The translations under genes and the position numbers were made by a program. A stretch of 64,000 nt of DNA from NCBI GenBank assembly GCA_027563935.2, contig CM050449.1:58049949-58113948 (forward strand). Direction: 5' to 3'. Positions 1-8,200 of this stretch are shown here, piece after piece (position 1 is the first letter of the stretch; every line of letters starts with the position of its first letter). The DNA comes from Costus lasius (Eukaryota > Streptophyta > Magnoliopsida > Zingiberales > Costaceae). Under the pieces are notes generated by a model that ran no database searches, was not told the DNA's origin, and was given only the letters and a program-made list of their open reading frames with translations.

Positions 1-17
1 TTGAAAGGGGTCCTTCA
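1..17 (+). repeat. Tail of an LTR from an element outside the window
   Basis: In intact family 1 copies the bases before the gag start read CAGCAACGAACACC. Here only CGAACACC remains, and it is preceded by AAAGGGGTCCTTCA, which looks like the last bases of a family 1 LTR (others end GGGGTTCCTACA or GGGGTACTTTCA). The simplest reading is another element or solo LTR inserted in the leader of element A and ending at base 17. CGAAC (18-22) would then be its target duplication. Only 17 bases are visible, so this is tentative. Confidence 0.4.
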
Positions 18-25
18 CGAACACC

Positions 26-1682
26 ATGAGCTTCAATGTGCGATCCCTACTGGAAAGAGAGAAGTTTGCTGGGCCAAACTTCTCAGACTAGTACGGACAC
101 CTTAAGATTGTTCTTAAGGCTGAGAGGAAACTGTATGTCCTCGAGACGGCTATACCGCCTCAACCCGCTGCGAACGCCGCAAAGGCGGTTTGCGATGCCT
201 ATGAAAAGCATGTCAATGATAGCATTGATGTCGCTTGCCTGATGCTAGCGTCTATGACGCCACAGCTGCAGCGTCAGCATGAGGATATGTCTGCTATAGA
301 AATTATAGCAAACCTCAAGATGCTATATGCTGCACAGGCGAGGACTGAGCGCTATAATTTGACCAAGCTTTTCTTTCAGAGCAAACTGGCTGAAGGGAGT
401 CCAGTGGGAGCTCATGTGCTCAAGATGATTGGGCACAAGGAGGCTCTAGAGAAACTGGGGCATACCATCAATCAGGAGCTTGCTGTAGACATTATTCTGC
501 AGTCTCTCCCGGCCTCCTTCGATCCGTTCATTATTAATTTTAATATGAACAAGATCGACTGTACTCCGGCAGAGTTGCTGAATATGCTCTTGACTACAGA
601 GGAGACTCTAAAGGGAAAGCCTTCAACCTCTGTCTTGATGTTCCCTTCCAGGAACAAGAAGAAGGGGAAGAAGGGCAAAGCCCCTGTCAAGAACTACAAC
701 AAGGCTCTGAAACAAAAGGTTAAGCGGTCGAAGGAATACAAATGTTTCCATTGTGGCCAGCTGGGTCACTGGAAAAAGGACTGTAAAGCGCTCCAAGGAG
801 ACAAGAAGGGAAGCATCGCTTCTGGCTCAGGTATTTTTGTGACTGAAGTCATGATATCTTCTTCTTCTATTTCATGGGTGTTGGACACTGCATGTGGAGT
901 TCACATTTGTTCAAATGTACAGGAACTCAAGAGAAGAAGACCGGTGGGACAGCATGAGGTGGACCTACGAGTTTGAAATGGGGCACGGGTTGCTGCTGTT
1001 GCTGTAGGAGTTTATTACATCTCATTACCATCTGGACTTCTATTGGAACTAGACAATTGTTACTTTGTACCAAGCATTACGAAAAATATTATCTCTATTC
1101 CTGCTCTTGTCAGGAAAGGATTTTCCTTTGAATGCAATATTTCAAAGTGTGTTATTTCTTATGATAATATTGTTTATGCTACTGGATCAATTAACAATGG
1201 GTTATTCATGTTGGACATGGAATGTTCTATACAAAACATTGATAATAAGAAAGCCAAGTATGCTGATGACAGCACCTTGCTATGGCATAGTCGTTTAGGC
1301 CATATTAACAAGAAACGCATTAAGCGGTTGCATGATCATGGACTGCTGGGATCATTCTCCTATGAGGAGATTGATACATGCAAAGCTTGTTTATTGGGCA
1401 AAATGACGAAGTCTCCTTTTCGTCATAAAGGTCAAAGGGCTTTAGGTTTACTTGACCTTATACACAGTGATGTGTGTGGGCCATTTAGTAAACATGCCAG
1501 AGGTGGCTATTCATACTTCATTACCTTTACTGATGATTTCAGTAGATATGGTTCGTTCTATGATGAGTCAGGCTACTCTACCTTACTCCTTTTGGGGATT
1601 TGCACTGGAAACAGCTGCAAAGATACTAAACCGAGTGCCATCCAAGGCAGTTTCAAAGACTCCATATGAGTTATGGTATGGG
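26..1682 (+). pseudogene. Gag-Pol of element A, N-terminal piece (gag, protease, part of integrase), broken
   Basis: This is the first half of the family 1 polyprotein. It has the Gag domain, a CCHC zinc knuckle (CFHCGQLGHWKKDC, near 745-786), the protease motif VLDTAC and the integrase zinc domain starting LLWHSRLGH. Breaks seen: TAG at 89-91 replaces the Trp codon at residue 22. TGA at 974-976 replaces Gly in the RVGNG stretch after the protease. About 245 bp of integrase is missing near 1550, joining the RYG codons directly to the later MVRSMMSQ region out of frame, so two of the three integrase catalytic residues (second Asp and Glu) are lost. The frame then stops at the insertion of element B. 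The rest of the gene resumes at 10845. Confidence 0.92.
1678..1682. repeat. Target-site duplication of element B, left copy (ATGGG)
   Basis: ATGGG here matches ATGGG at 10840-10844. Removing B and one copy rejoins the integrase codons of element A. Confidence 0.96.
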
Positions 1683-2274
1683 TGTTGGGGTATGCCCTTA
1701 AGGCTAATGTTTGAGGCCTTGGGATTATAAAATGTATCATGTTATAAACTGGTATGTTTATAAAAGGCATGGTTATTATTCAGGTTGTTACCTTGTCTGC
1801 TGTAATAAGTGTACTTCTGAATAATGTCTCAAAGCTGTTCAGCTAGGCTGACAGGCTATAAGTCCTTAGTCGAGATATCTTGGTGAACTTGAGACAGCCT
1901 TGATATGATTGAGACTAATATGAGTGCTAATCTTATAGGATGCTTCGAGCATGGAATAAGATGTAGACTCATGGGTACATTGGATGTACTGGACAGACCC
2001 TACTGGGATATTCCATTGCTTGTCACAATGTGAATGATCCTTGTATGCAGCAAGTGGCACATGTCCTCTGACTTGAGATCACTTGTGTTTCTGAATGATG
2101 ATTGTCATTGTCTTGAGGTAGTTCAATATCATTTGAAACATAATGATTATAGACTATCTTGGATGGTGAGCTTGAATCAGGTTAGGGCACTAGTGATAGA
2201 CATAGGATTGCCGTCTCCTTGTTTAAGGAGTGTGGTGTTCTAAAGGGCCCCCTATATGAGATGATTGAGATAGT

Positions 2275-2286
2275 GTATGGCCATAC
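2275..2286. promoter_or_regulatory. Perfect 12-bp palindrome GTATGGCCATAC
   Basis: This palindrome is present in every LTR of the window long enough to include it, in both families: for example 9738-9749 (B), 13430-13441 (A), 45482-45493 (E), 59685-59696 (H) and 61779-61790 (J). The flanks AGT and CCAG are also shared. It lies about 170 bp upstream of the TATA-like box. A protein-binding site is inferred from conservation and symmetry; no binding protein can be named. Confidence 0.6.
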
Positions 2287-2451
2287 CCAGATGACTATGT
2301 GCATCTGATCTAATCATGCTCATCGTATTGGAGTTACAAGCTTGACCCGCTTGTCCAATAAGAACATCCAGTGGCAAAGGACACATGTATGCCTTGTGAC
2401 TTGAGTCACACTTGTGCTATGGTTTGGGAGTAGTCTTGGAAGACTCTTTCC

Positions 2452-2459
2452 TTTATATC
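2452..2459 (+). promoter_or_regulatory. TATA-like box in the B LTR
   Basis: TTTATATC within CTTTCCTTTATATCGGGAG is kept in all family 1 LTRs seen but not at the matching place in family 2. If used, transcription would start near 2485, but many ATGs would then precede gag. A start site further downstream is therefore equally possible. Confidence 0.4.
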
Positions 2460-2500
2460 GGGAGACAGTGATGTGTTGCTAGATACCCCTCACTGATCGT

Positions 2501-2516
2501 GATAACGTAAGTTATC
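2501..2516 (+). other. Conserved LTR hairpin with GNRA tetraloop
   Basis: GATAAC-GTAA-GTTATC forms a 6-bp stem closed by a GNRA loop. It recurs in all eleven family 1 LTRs: 9964-9979 (B), 13657-13672 (A), 16152-16167 and 51058-51073 (D), 25459-25474 and 42014-42029 (F), 27358-27373 and 34799-34814 (G), 54575-54590 (C) and 63293-63308 (I). Loops are GTAA, GTGA or GCGA. F has GATAAT/ATTATC, a paired change; D and I have G-T wobbles. An RNA element in the R or U3 part of the transcript is inferred. Confidence 0.7.
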
Positions 2517-3225
2517 GTTACCGACATTTAAAGGAAACCCTCAGGGTCGCACAATTTGATGATATGGCTTACTTAAGTCAGATCGTGTGGACTGGATTCT
2601 TTGAGTTCAGATTAAAGGGATTTAATCTCTGATTGTAAGTGAGATCTGGTCTGATCATGTTTGATTGATTAGGGCTTGAGATCGGTAAGCTTCGATCGAG
2701 AGAGATGATGCTAGATCGGAGAGATCAGGGGCATCAGGTGATGAATGGTTAGATCATGAGCCTTGCGGTTCAATATGGTCTAGACCACATGGCTTGAGCC
2801 ATTTCGGTTTGGTTCATGAACCAAAGTCGATTGGAACGGTTTAGCTTGAACCGGTTCACAATTGTGAACGCATGGTTCAATGCTCAAATGCGTTTGGGTT
2901 GGCTTGAGCGCATGGCTTGATGAGCTTCCATTTATGGAAAGTCATCAAGGCCGGTTTCACCAAAACGCCTAAACGCATATGCGTTTGCTCTCTTCTCTTG
3001 AACGCCTTGGGACTTTCGTTGAGGTGTGGTTGACGACGAGAAGGAGAGGTTGGGCAAGTGAAGCTCTCGGCAACAAGGAGGTTCATCATCCCCTTCCATT
3101 CGACAAGAAGGCTTGGGTGTCTTGCTAGCACAAGAGATCTCAAGGAAGTGAGCATCTTCATCTTGTGTGTGGACTTGTGGAGGAGACCTAAGTTGATCTC
3201 TTCTTCCAAACCGACTTCCAAGCAT

Positions 3226-3240
3226 ATGGCTATGGTATGA
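3226..3240 (+). promoter_or_regulatory. Candidate true Gag start codon and 5' splice donor in the LTR of B
   Basis: ATGGCTATG (3226-3234) is followed by GTATGA (3235-3240), a good plant donor. Joined to the acceptor at 5219, it reads ATG GCT ATG then seven sense codons into the annotated gag ATG with no stop. The same arrangement is kept in the LTRs of A, C, D, F, G and I. Confidence 0.6.
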
Positions 3241-3378
3241 TTTTCATCTCAACCTATTCAATCGGTTATAGTTGAACATATGGCATGCAAATGATTTTAA
3301 ACCCTTGCTTCCGCTAGCATATTTTTCATTAGCGCCATGCTTAGGGTTTTTGCCCCCCCAATTAGGGGTTCCTACAAT

Positions 3379-3390
3379 TGGTATCAGAGC
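3379..3390 (+). promoter_or_regulatory. Primer binding site of element B
   Basis: TGGTATCAGAGC lies two bases after the 5' LTR. It is complementary to the 3' end of plant initiator methionine tRNA, the usual primer of plant Ty1/copia elements, and marks where minus-strand DNA synthesis starts. Confidence 0.95.
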
Positions 3391-3462
3391 TAGGCTCTAT
3401 GCATGCTATTATGTTTGCTGATGTGATCCTCATGATGCGCTTACTTGATGCATGCTTTGTTT

Positions 3463-3546
3463 ACATGAAGTTTGCGCTTGTATCATGTTAACATGAAGTT
3501 TGCGCTTGTATCTTGCTAACATGTGGTTTGCGCTTATATCATGGCT
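3463..3546 (+). repeat. Three tandem 28-bp units in the leader of B
   Basis: Units start at 3463, 3491 and 3519, each with the form ACATGAAGTTTGCGCTTGTA plus eight bases. The third unit is more diverged. The GCGCTT core recurs once more beyond it, merging into the next repeat pair. Confidence 0.8.
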
Positions 3547-3558
3547 TTGATGAAGTAT

Positions 3559-3620
3559 GCGCTCCCCCTTGAAGGGGACCCCCTAAAGTTTGCGCTCCCC
3601 CTTGAAGGGGACCCCCTTAG
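3559..3620 (+). repeat. Two tandem units resembling the 3' end of other family 1 LTRs
   Basis: GCGCTCCCCCTTGAAGGGGA followed by CCCCCT occurs twice, about 34 bp apart. The second copy runs into TTAGATCTAAGGG. The ends of the G and F LTRs read GCTCCCCCTAGAAGGGG then ACCCCCCTAATCTAAGGGG, so these leader units look like captured LTR-end sequence. The LTR of B itself ends differently. Confidence 0.6.
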
Positions 3621-4702
3621 ATCTAAGGGTTACATGCAAGCATGTTGTTTGTTTGTATGATTGCGCATGTTCTAAAAGTTTTCTAAAACTTATATCTTGC
3701 GCGCTTGGTTAGATCTAAGGTGCCACTACATTAAACCCTTAGATGGGTTGATGGGGTTGAAGTCACCACTAGGTTAGATCCAAGTCTGATCAGACCATCT
3801 GACAGCTCAGATGGGTTGACCTGATAGCACCTATGCGCAAGCACATGGTGGCTATAGGTTGACTGCATCTAGGGCGTGTAGCGAGGTCTGGTTGAGACAA
3901 CTCCTGAACACACTTGAGTTAGGCCCGGGGTCACACCCGCTTGCCCAAACTCATGAGGGTAGTTCAGCCCTTTGCACATGCATGGTTGACCATTAGGTCA
4001 ACTCGGGTCAGTTAGGACTCGGTGCATGCAAGGGCAAAGGATCTAACTAGATGGATGAGTGGATCCCTATCAATGGACCATTGTAAGGTTGTAGGGCACA
4101 TAAGGAAATTAAAATTGATGCCATGGGGTTTTTCAAAATTTAATTTCTTGATTGGATCACATGATGATTGAACCATATGCTTGTTTATTTAGTCTTATGT
4201 GGGTTGCCCAATTGTGTGCTGTGCTGGGGCCTGCGTGCCTGGATTTAAAAATTGTAAATTAATTTGTGATCTGCGAATCACATTGTACTTAATTTATAAT
4301 ATGTTGTTGACCTGCGAGTCAACCTTGTCTAGATAGATCAGAATGTACTTTGATTAGACAAGAGCACAAAGGCACACATCCAAGAGGGGCATTCACCTAG
4401 TGGTGCACCTGAGGTGCTCTTGGCGCTAGGGCACTGGGTTGGACCAGATGAGATGCCAAGAAGCTCAAGTGAAGACTTAAGTAAAATTAAGGTCTTACTA
4501 GGGTTCATGGGCTATTACCACATAAGATCATGCCTTCTACTTATTGCTAATAATTAGAATTGCATGTTTATGTTTATCTTCTGCTATAGCCATAGGCATG
4601 CCTGATAGTAAGAAGATAAAAGACCGTTAAAATCCAACGCTAATATATCAAGCTCGTAAGCCTTCTGACGCGAAACCTCACCTTTCTGATTATCGTTGGA
4701 GC

Positions 4703-4728
4703 CGTGTTGTACCCACTCAGTGGGCACG
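4703..4728 (+). other. Leader hairpin 1 of B
   Basis: Outer stem CGTG/CACG, 5' bulge TTGTA, inner stem CCCAC/GTGGG, loop TCA. It has the same bulge and loop as the hairpin at 4908-4941 but different stem bases. It is also found in the leaders of G (29534-29559), F, D and C. Confidence 0.7.
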
Positions 4729-4907
4729 TCCATCTATCTTCAGACGGTGCTGGATTTCACCTGCGTGTTACAGAGTTGGGATTTATCCCCTCTCGTTGCT
4801 CAGCATAGCACGTGGTGGTCCAGGGAGTAGGTCAGGTCAGCTTGACCATGTAGACTACATATGTGGCGCATATGGTAGCACGTGGAGGCAGCCATCTGTG
4901 GGATCAG

Positions 4908-4941
4908 AGACTGTGTTGTACCAACTCAGTTGGCACAGTCT
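4908..4941 (+). other. Leader hairpin 2 of B
   Basis: Outer stem AGACTGTG/CACAGTCT, 5' bulge TTGTA, inner stem CCAAC/GTTGG, loop TCA. It is repeated in G (29739-29772), F (39651-39684, minus; one C to T change giving a wobble pair), D and C. A packaging or dimerisation role is inferred from position. Confidence 0.7.
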
Positions 4942-5189
4942 GCTGGATTGCCCAGATGAAGGGGAATCGCACGGGTTGGCGATTGGCTGGGACAGCCTAC
5001 CAGAAATTAGTGCTTGTCATCTCTGTGCATCTTATCTCGCCTGAGCGGGACGCGGAGACCAAGTATGAAATCTGGATCCCATCTCACTAAAAGAGTGTTA
5101 CTCTTTCGGACTGTTTACTGGATTTTTCAGTCAGACAAAATAGTGAGAAAAGAATCTTTCTTAAGTCCTGGATTGATTCTGAACATTGA

Positions 5190-5219
5190 TACTGACCTTG
5201 CTGTTCTTGCTTGTTGTAG
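5190..5219 (+). promoter_or_regulatory. Branch point and 3' splice acceptor before gag in B
   Basis: TACTGAC (5190-5196) matches the branch-point consensus, with its adenine about 24 nt before the AG at 5218-5219. Between them is the T-rich CTTGCTGTTCTTGCTTGTTG. The same block precedes gag in G, F, D and C, and a TACTAAT version does so in family 2. Confidence 0.6.
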
Positions 5220-5240
5220 ATAACTGCAGCAACGAACACC

Positions 5241-8200
5241 ATGAGCTTCAATGTGCGATCCCTACTGGAAAGGGAGAAGTTTGCTGGGCCGAACTTCTCT
5301 GACTGGTTTGGACACCTTAAGATCGTTCTTAAGGCAGAGAGGAAACTGTATGTCCTCGAGACGGCGATACCGCCGCAGCCCGCTCCGAACGCCGCAAGGG
5401 CGGTTCGGGATGCCTATGAAAAGCACGTCAATGATAGCATTGATGTCGCTTGCCTGATGCTAGCGTCTATGACGCCACCGCTGCAGCGTCAGCATGAGGA
5501 TATGTCGGCTATAGAGATTATAGCGAACCTCAAAATGCTGTATGCTGCACAGGCGAGGACAGAACGCTATAATCTGACGAAGCTCTTCTTTCAGAGCAAA
5601 CTGGCTGAAGGGAGCCCAGTGGGAGCTCACGTGCTCAAGATGATTGGGCACAAGGAGGCTCTGGAGAAACTGGGGCATACCATCAACCAGGAGCTTGCTG
5701 TGGACATTATTCTGCAGTCTCTCCCGCCTTCTTTCGATGCGTTCATTATTAACTTTAATATGAACAAAATCGATTGTACGCCGGCAGAGCTGCTGAATAT
5801 GCTCTTGACTACTGAGGAAACTCTGAAGGGTAAGCCTTCAACCTCTGTCTTGATGGTTCCTTCGAGGAACAAGAAGAAGGGGAAGAAGGGCAAGGCCCCT
5901 GTCAAGAATTACAGCAAGGCCCTGAAACAGAAGGTGAAGCGGTCGAAGGACAACTGGTGTTTCCACTGTGGCCAGCTGGGTCACTGGAAAAAGGACTGTA
6001 AAGCGCTCCAAGGAGATAAGAGGGGAAGCATCGCTTCTGGCTCAGGTATATACGTGACGGAAGTCATGGTTTCATCTTCTTCTATATCATGGGTGTTGGA
6101 CACTGCATGTGGAGTTCACATTTGTTCAAATGTGCAGGAACTCAAGAGAAGAAGGCAGGTGGGACAGCATGAGGTAGACCTACGCGTTGGAAACGGGGCA
6201 CGGGTTGCTGCTGTTGCTGTAGGGGACTATTTCATTTCTTTACCATCTGGCATTGTATTAGAATTAAACAATTGTTATTTTGTACCAAGTATTACCAAGA
6301 ATATTATCTCTATTCCTGCTCTTGTCAGGAAAGGATTTGCCTTTGAATGCAAGATTTCAAAGTGTATTTTGACTTATGATAATATTGTGTATGCCACTGG
6401 TTCAATTAACAATGGGTTATTCATGTTGGACATGGAATATTCTATACAAAACATTGATAATAAGAAAGCCAAGTATGCTGATGACAGCACCTTGCTATGG
6501 CATAGTCGTTTAGGCCATATAAACGAGAAGCGCATTAAGCGGTTGCATGAACATGGACTGCTGGGATCATTCTCCTATGAGGAGATTGATACATGCAAAG
6601 CTTGTTTGATGGGTAAAATGACGAAGTCTCCTTTTCCTCACAAAGGTCAGAGGACTTCAGGTTTACTTGACCTTATACACAGTGATGTGTGTGGGCCATT
6701 TAGTAAACATGCCAGAGGTGGCTATCAGTACTTCATTACCTTTACTGATGATTTCAGTAGGTATGGGTATGTCTATTTGATGAGACATAAAAGTGAATCT
6801 TTTGACAAGTTCAAAGAGTTCAAAAATGAAGTACAAAATCAGTTAGGCAGAAATATCAAGGCACTTCGTTCTGATCGAGGTGGAGAATACCTAAGTCATG
6901 CATTTACTGACTATCTGAGAGAGTGTGGGATTATCTCACAGCTCACTCCGCCAGGAACACCGCAATGGAATGGTGTGTCCGAGAGGAGAAATAGAACGCT
7001 ACTTGATATGGTTCGTTCTATGATGAGTCAGGCTACTCTTCCATATTCCTTTTGGGGTTTTGCACTGGAAACAGCTGCAAAGGTACTAAACCGAGTGCCA
7101 TCCAAGGCAGTTTCAAAGACGCCATATGAGTTATGGTATGGGAAACAGCCTAGCTTGACATTTATCAGGATCTGGGGTTGCGAGGCTTATGTCAAAAAGC
7201 TCGCCTCTGGGAAACTAGAGAGCAGATCTGACAAATGCATCTTTGTTGGTTACCCTAAGGAAACTAAGGGTTATTATTTCTACGATCCCAAGGAGAACAA
7301 GGTATTTGTTGCTTGGACGGCCATATTTCTTGAGAAGGAATATCTTCTGCAAGAGGCCAGTGGGAGAGAAATAAAGCTGGATGAGAATCCAGAAGAAGGA
7401 CAAAGTAGTCAAGTGCAGTTGGATGAGCCTGAGCCAGTAGATCAGGTTATTGAACAACCTGAGGCTCAGATATCACGGGAACCGCGAAGATCGGGTAGGA
7501 TCCGTCGACAGCCTGAGCGCTATGACGGAGTCTACATCATTGATAATGATGAACCCCTAACTTATGCGGATGCGGTCAGTGGACCGGAGTCAGCTAGATG
7601 GCTTGAAGCTATGCTAGCCGAGATGGACTCCATGTCAGATAACCAAGTCTGGGATTTGGTTGATCCGCCTCCGGGAGTAATCCCTATAGGCTGTAAATGG
7701 ATCTTCAAGAAGAAGATTGACATGGATGGTAACGTGGTTACCTATAAAGGCAGGCTAGTTGCGAAAGGTTTCAAACAAATCTACGGGATAGATTATGATG
7801 AAACTTTCTCACCTGTAGCTATGTTTAAGTCTATTCGGATTCTTCTCGCGATAGCTGCATATTACGATTATGAGATCTGGCAGATGGATGTGAAAACAGC
7901 TTTCCTTAACGGAAATCTGGATGAGGATGTGTATATGACACAACCGGAAGGCTTCACTAATCCAGCAGATCGTCATAAAATATGCAAGTTAAAGAAGTCC
8001 ATTTATGGACTTAAACAAGCATCAAGAAGCTGGAATATTCGTTTTGATGAATCCATCTCTGAGTTTGGTTTCATCAAGAACGAGGATGACCCGTGTGTTT
8101 ATAAGAGGTTTAGTGGGAGCATAATTACATTCCTAATCCTCTACGTCGATGATATCTTGATCATTGGAAATGATATTCCTGAACTGCATGCTGTTAAAGC

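Larger units (their letters stand above)
1683..3376 (+). repeat. 5' LTR of element B
   Basis: The LTR starts TGTTGGGGTATGCC, ends GGGGTTCCTACA and is followed after two bases by the primer site. It carries a 12-bp palindrome (2275-2286), a TATA-like TTTATATC (2452-2459), a GNRA-loop hairpin (2501-2516) and, 142 bases from its end, ATGGCTATG followed by a GTATGA splice donor. The 244 bases before that ATG (2982-3225) contain no other ATG. A conserved CTTGCTAGCACAAG (3121-3134) also recurs in the other family 1 LTRs. Confidence 0.97.
3235..5219 (+). other. Candidate 1985-nt leader intron of element B
   Basis: The donor is G|GTATGA at 3235. The branch-point-like TACTGAC at 5190-5196 is followed by a T-rich run, and the acceptor TTGTTGTAG ends at 5219. 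The intron would remove the primer site, the paired leader hairpins and the many short upstream ATGs of the leader. Exon 2 contributes 21 nt (5220-5240) before the gag ATG, which keeps the LTR-borne ATG in frame. The unspliced RNA would remain as genome. Splicing is predicted, not shown. Confidence 0.55.
3391..5240 (+). other. Untranslated leader of element B
   Basis: This 1.85-kb stretch has no long ORF. From left to right it holds three 28-bp tandem units (3463-3546), two LTR-end-like GCTCCCCC repeats (3559-3620), a TA-rich part with many ATGs, two matching hairpins (4703-4728 and 4908-4941), a small hairpin AAAGAGT/ACTCTTT (near 5090-5106) and the splice acceptor (5219). Length and layout resemble the long leaders known from Angela/BARE elements, which carry packaging and dimerisation signals. 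That role is inferred here. Confidence 0.8.

Noticed and set aside
472..690. Antisense ORFs of 72-92 aa opposite gag
   Set aside because: They mirror the codon composition of the gag sense strand; no independent signals.
1866..2060. Recurrent 64-aa antisense ORF in the LTRs (also 9329, 13030, 16611, 25918, 42473, 51518)
   Set aside because: It recurs because the LTR recurs. The frame is broken in some copies and the peptide shows no domain, so it is not a conserved gene.
2452..2459. Confident promoter and transcription start call for the LTRs
   Set aside because: The TATA-like box is not kept in family 2, and a start there would place many ATGs before gag; the true start cannot be fixed from sequence alone.
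3463..3620. CRISPR-like array
   Set aside because: The units are adjacent tandem repeats without spacers, in a plant retrotransposon leader.
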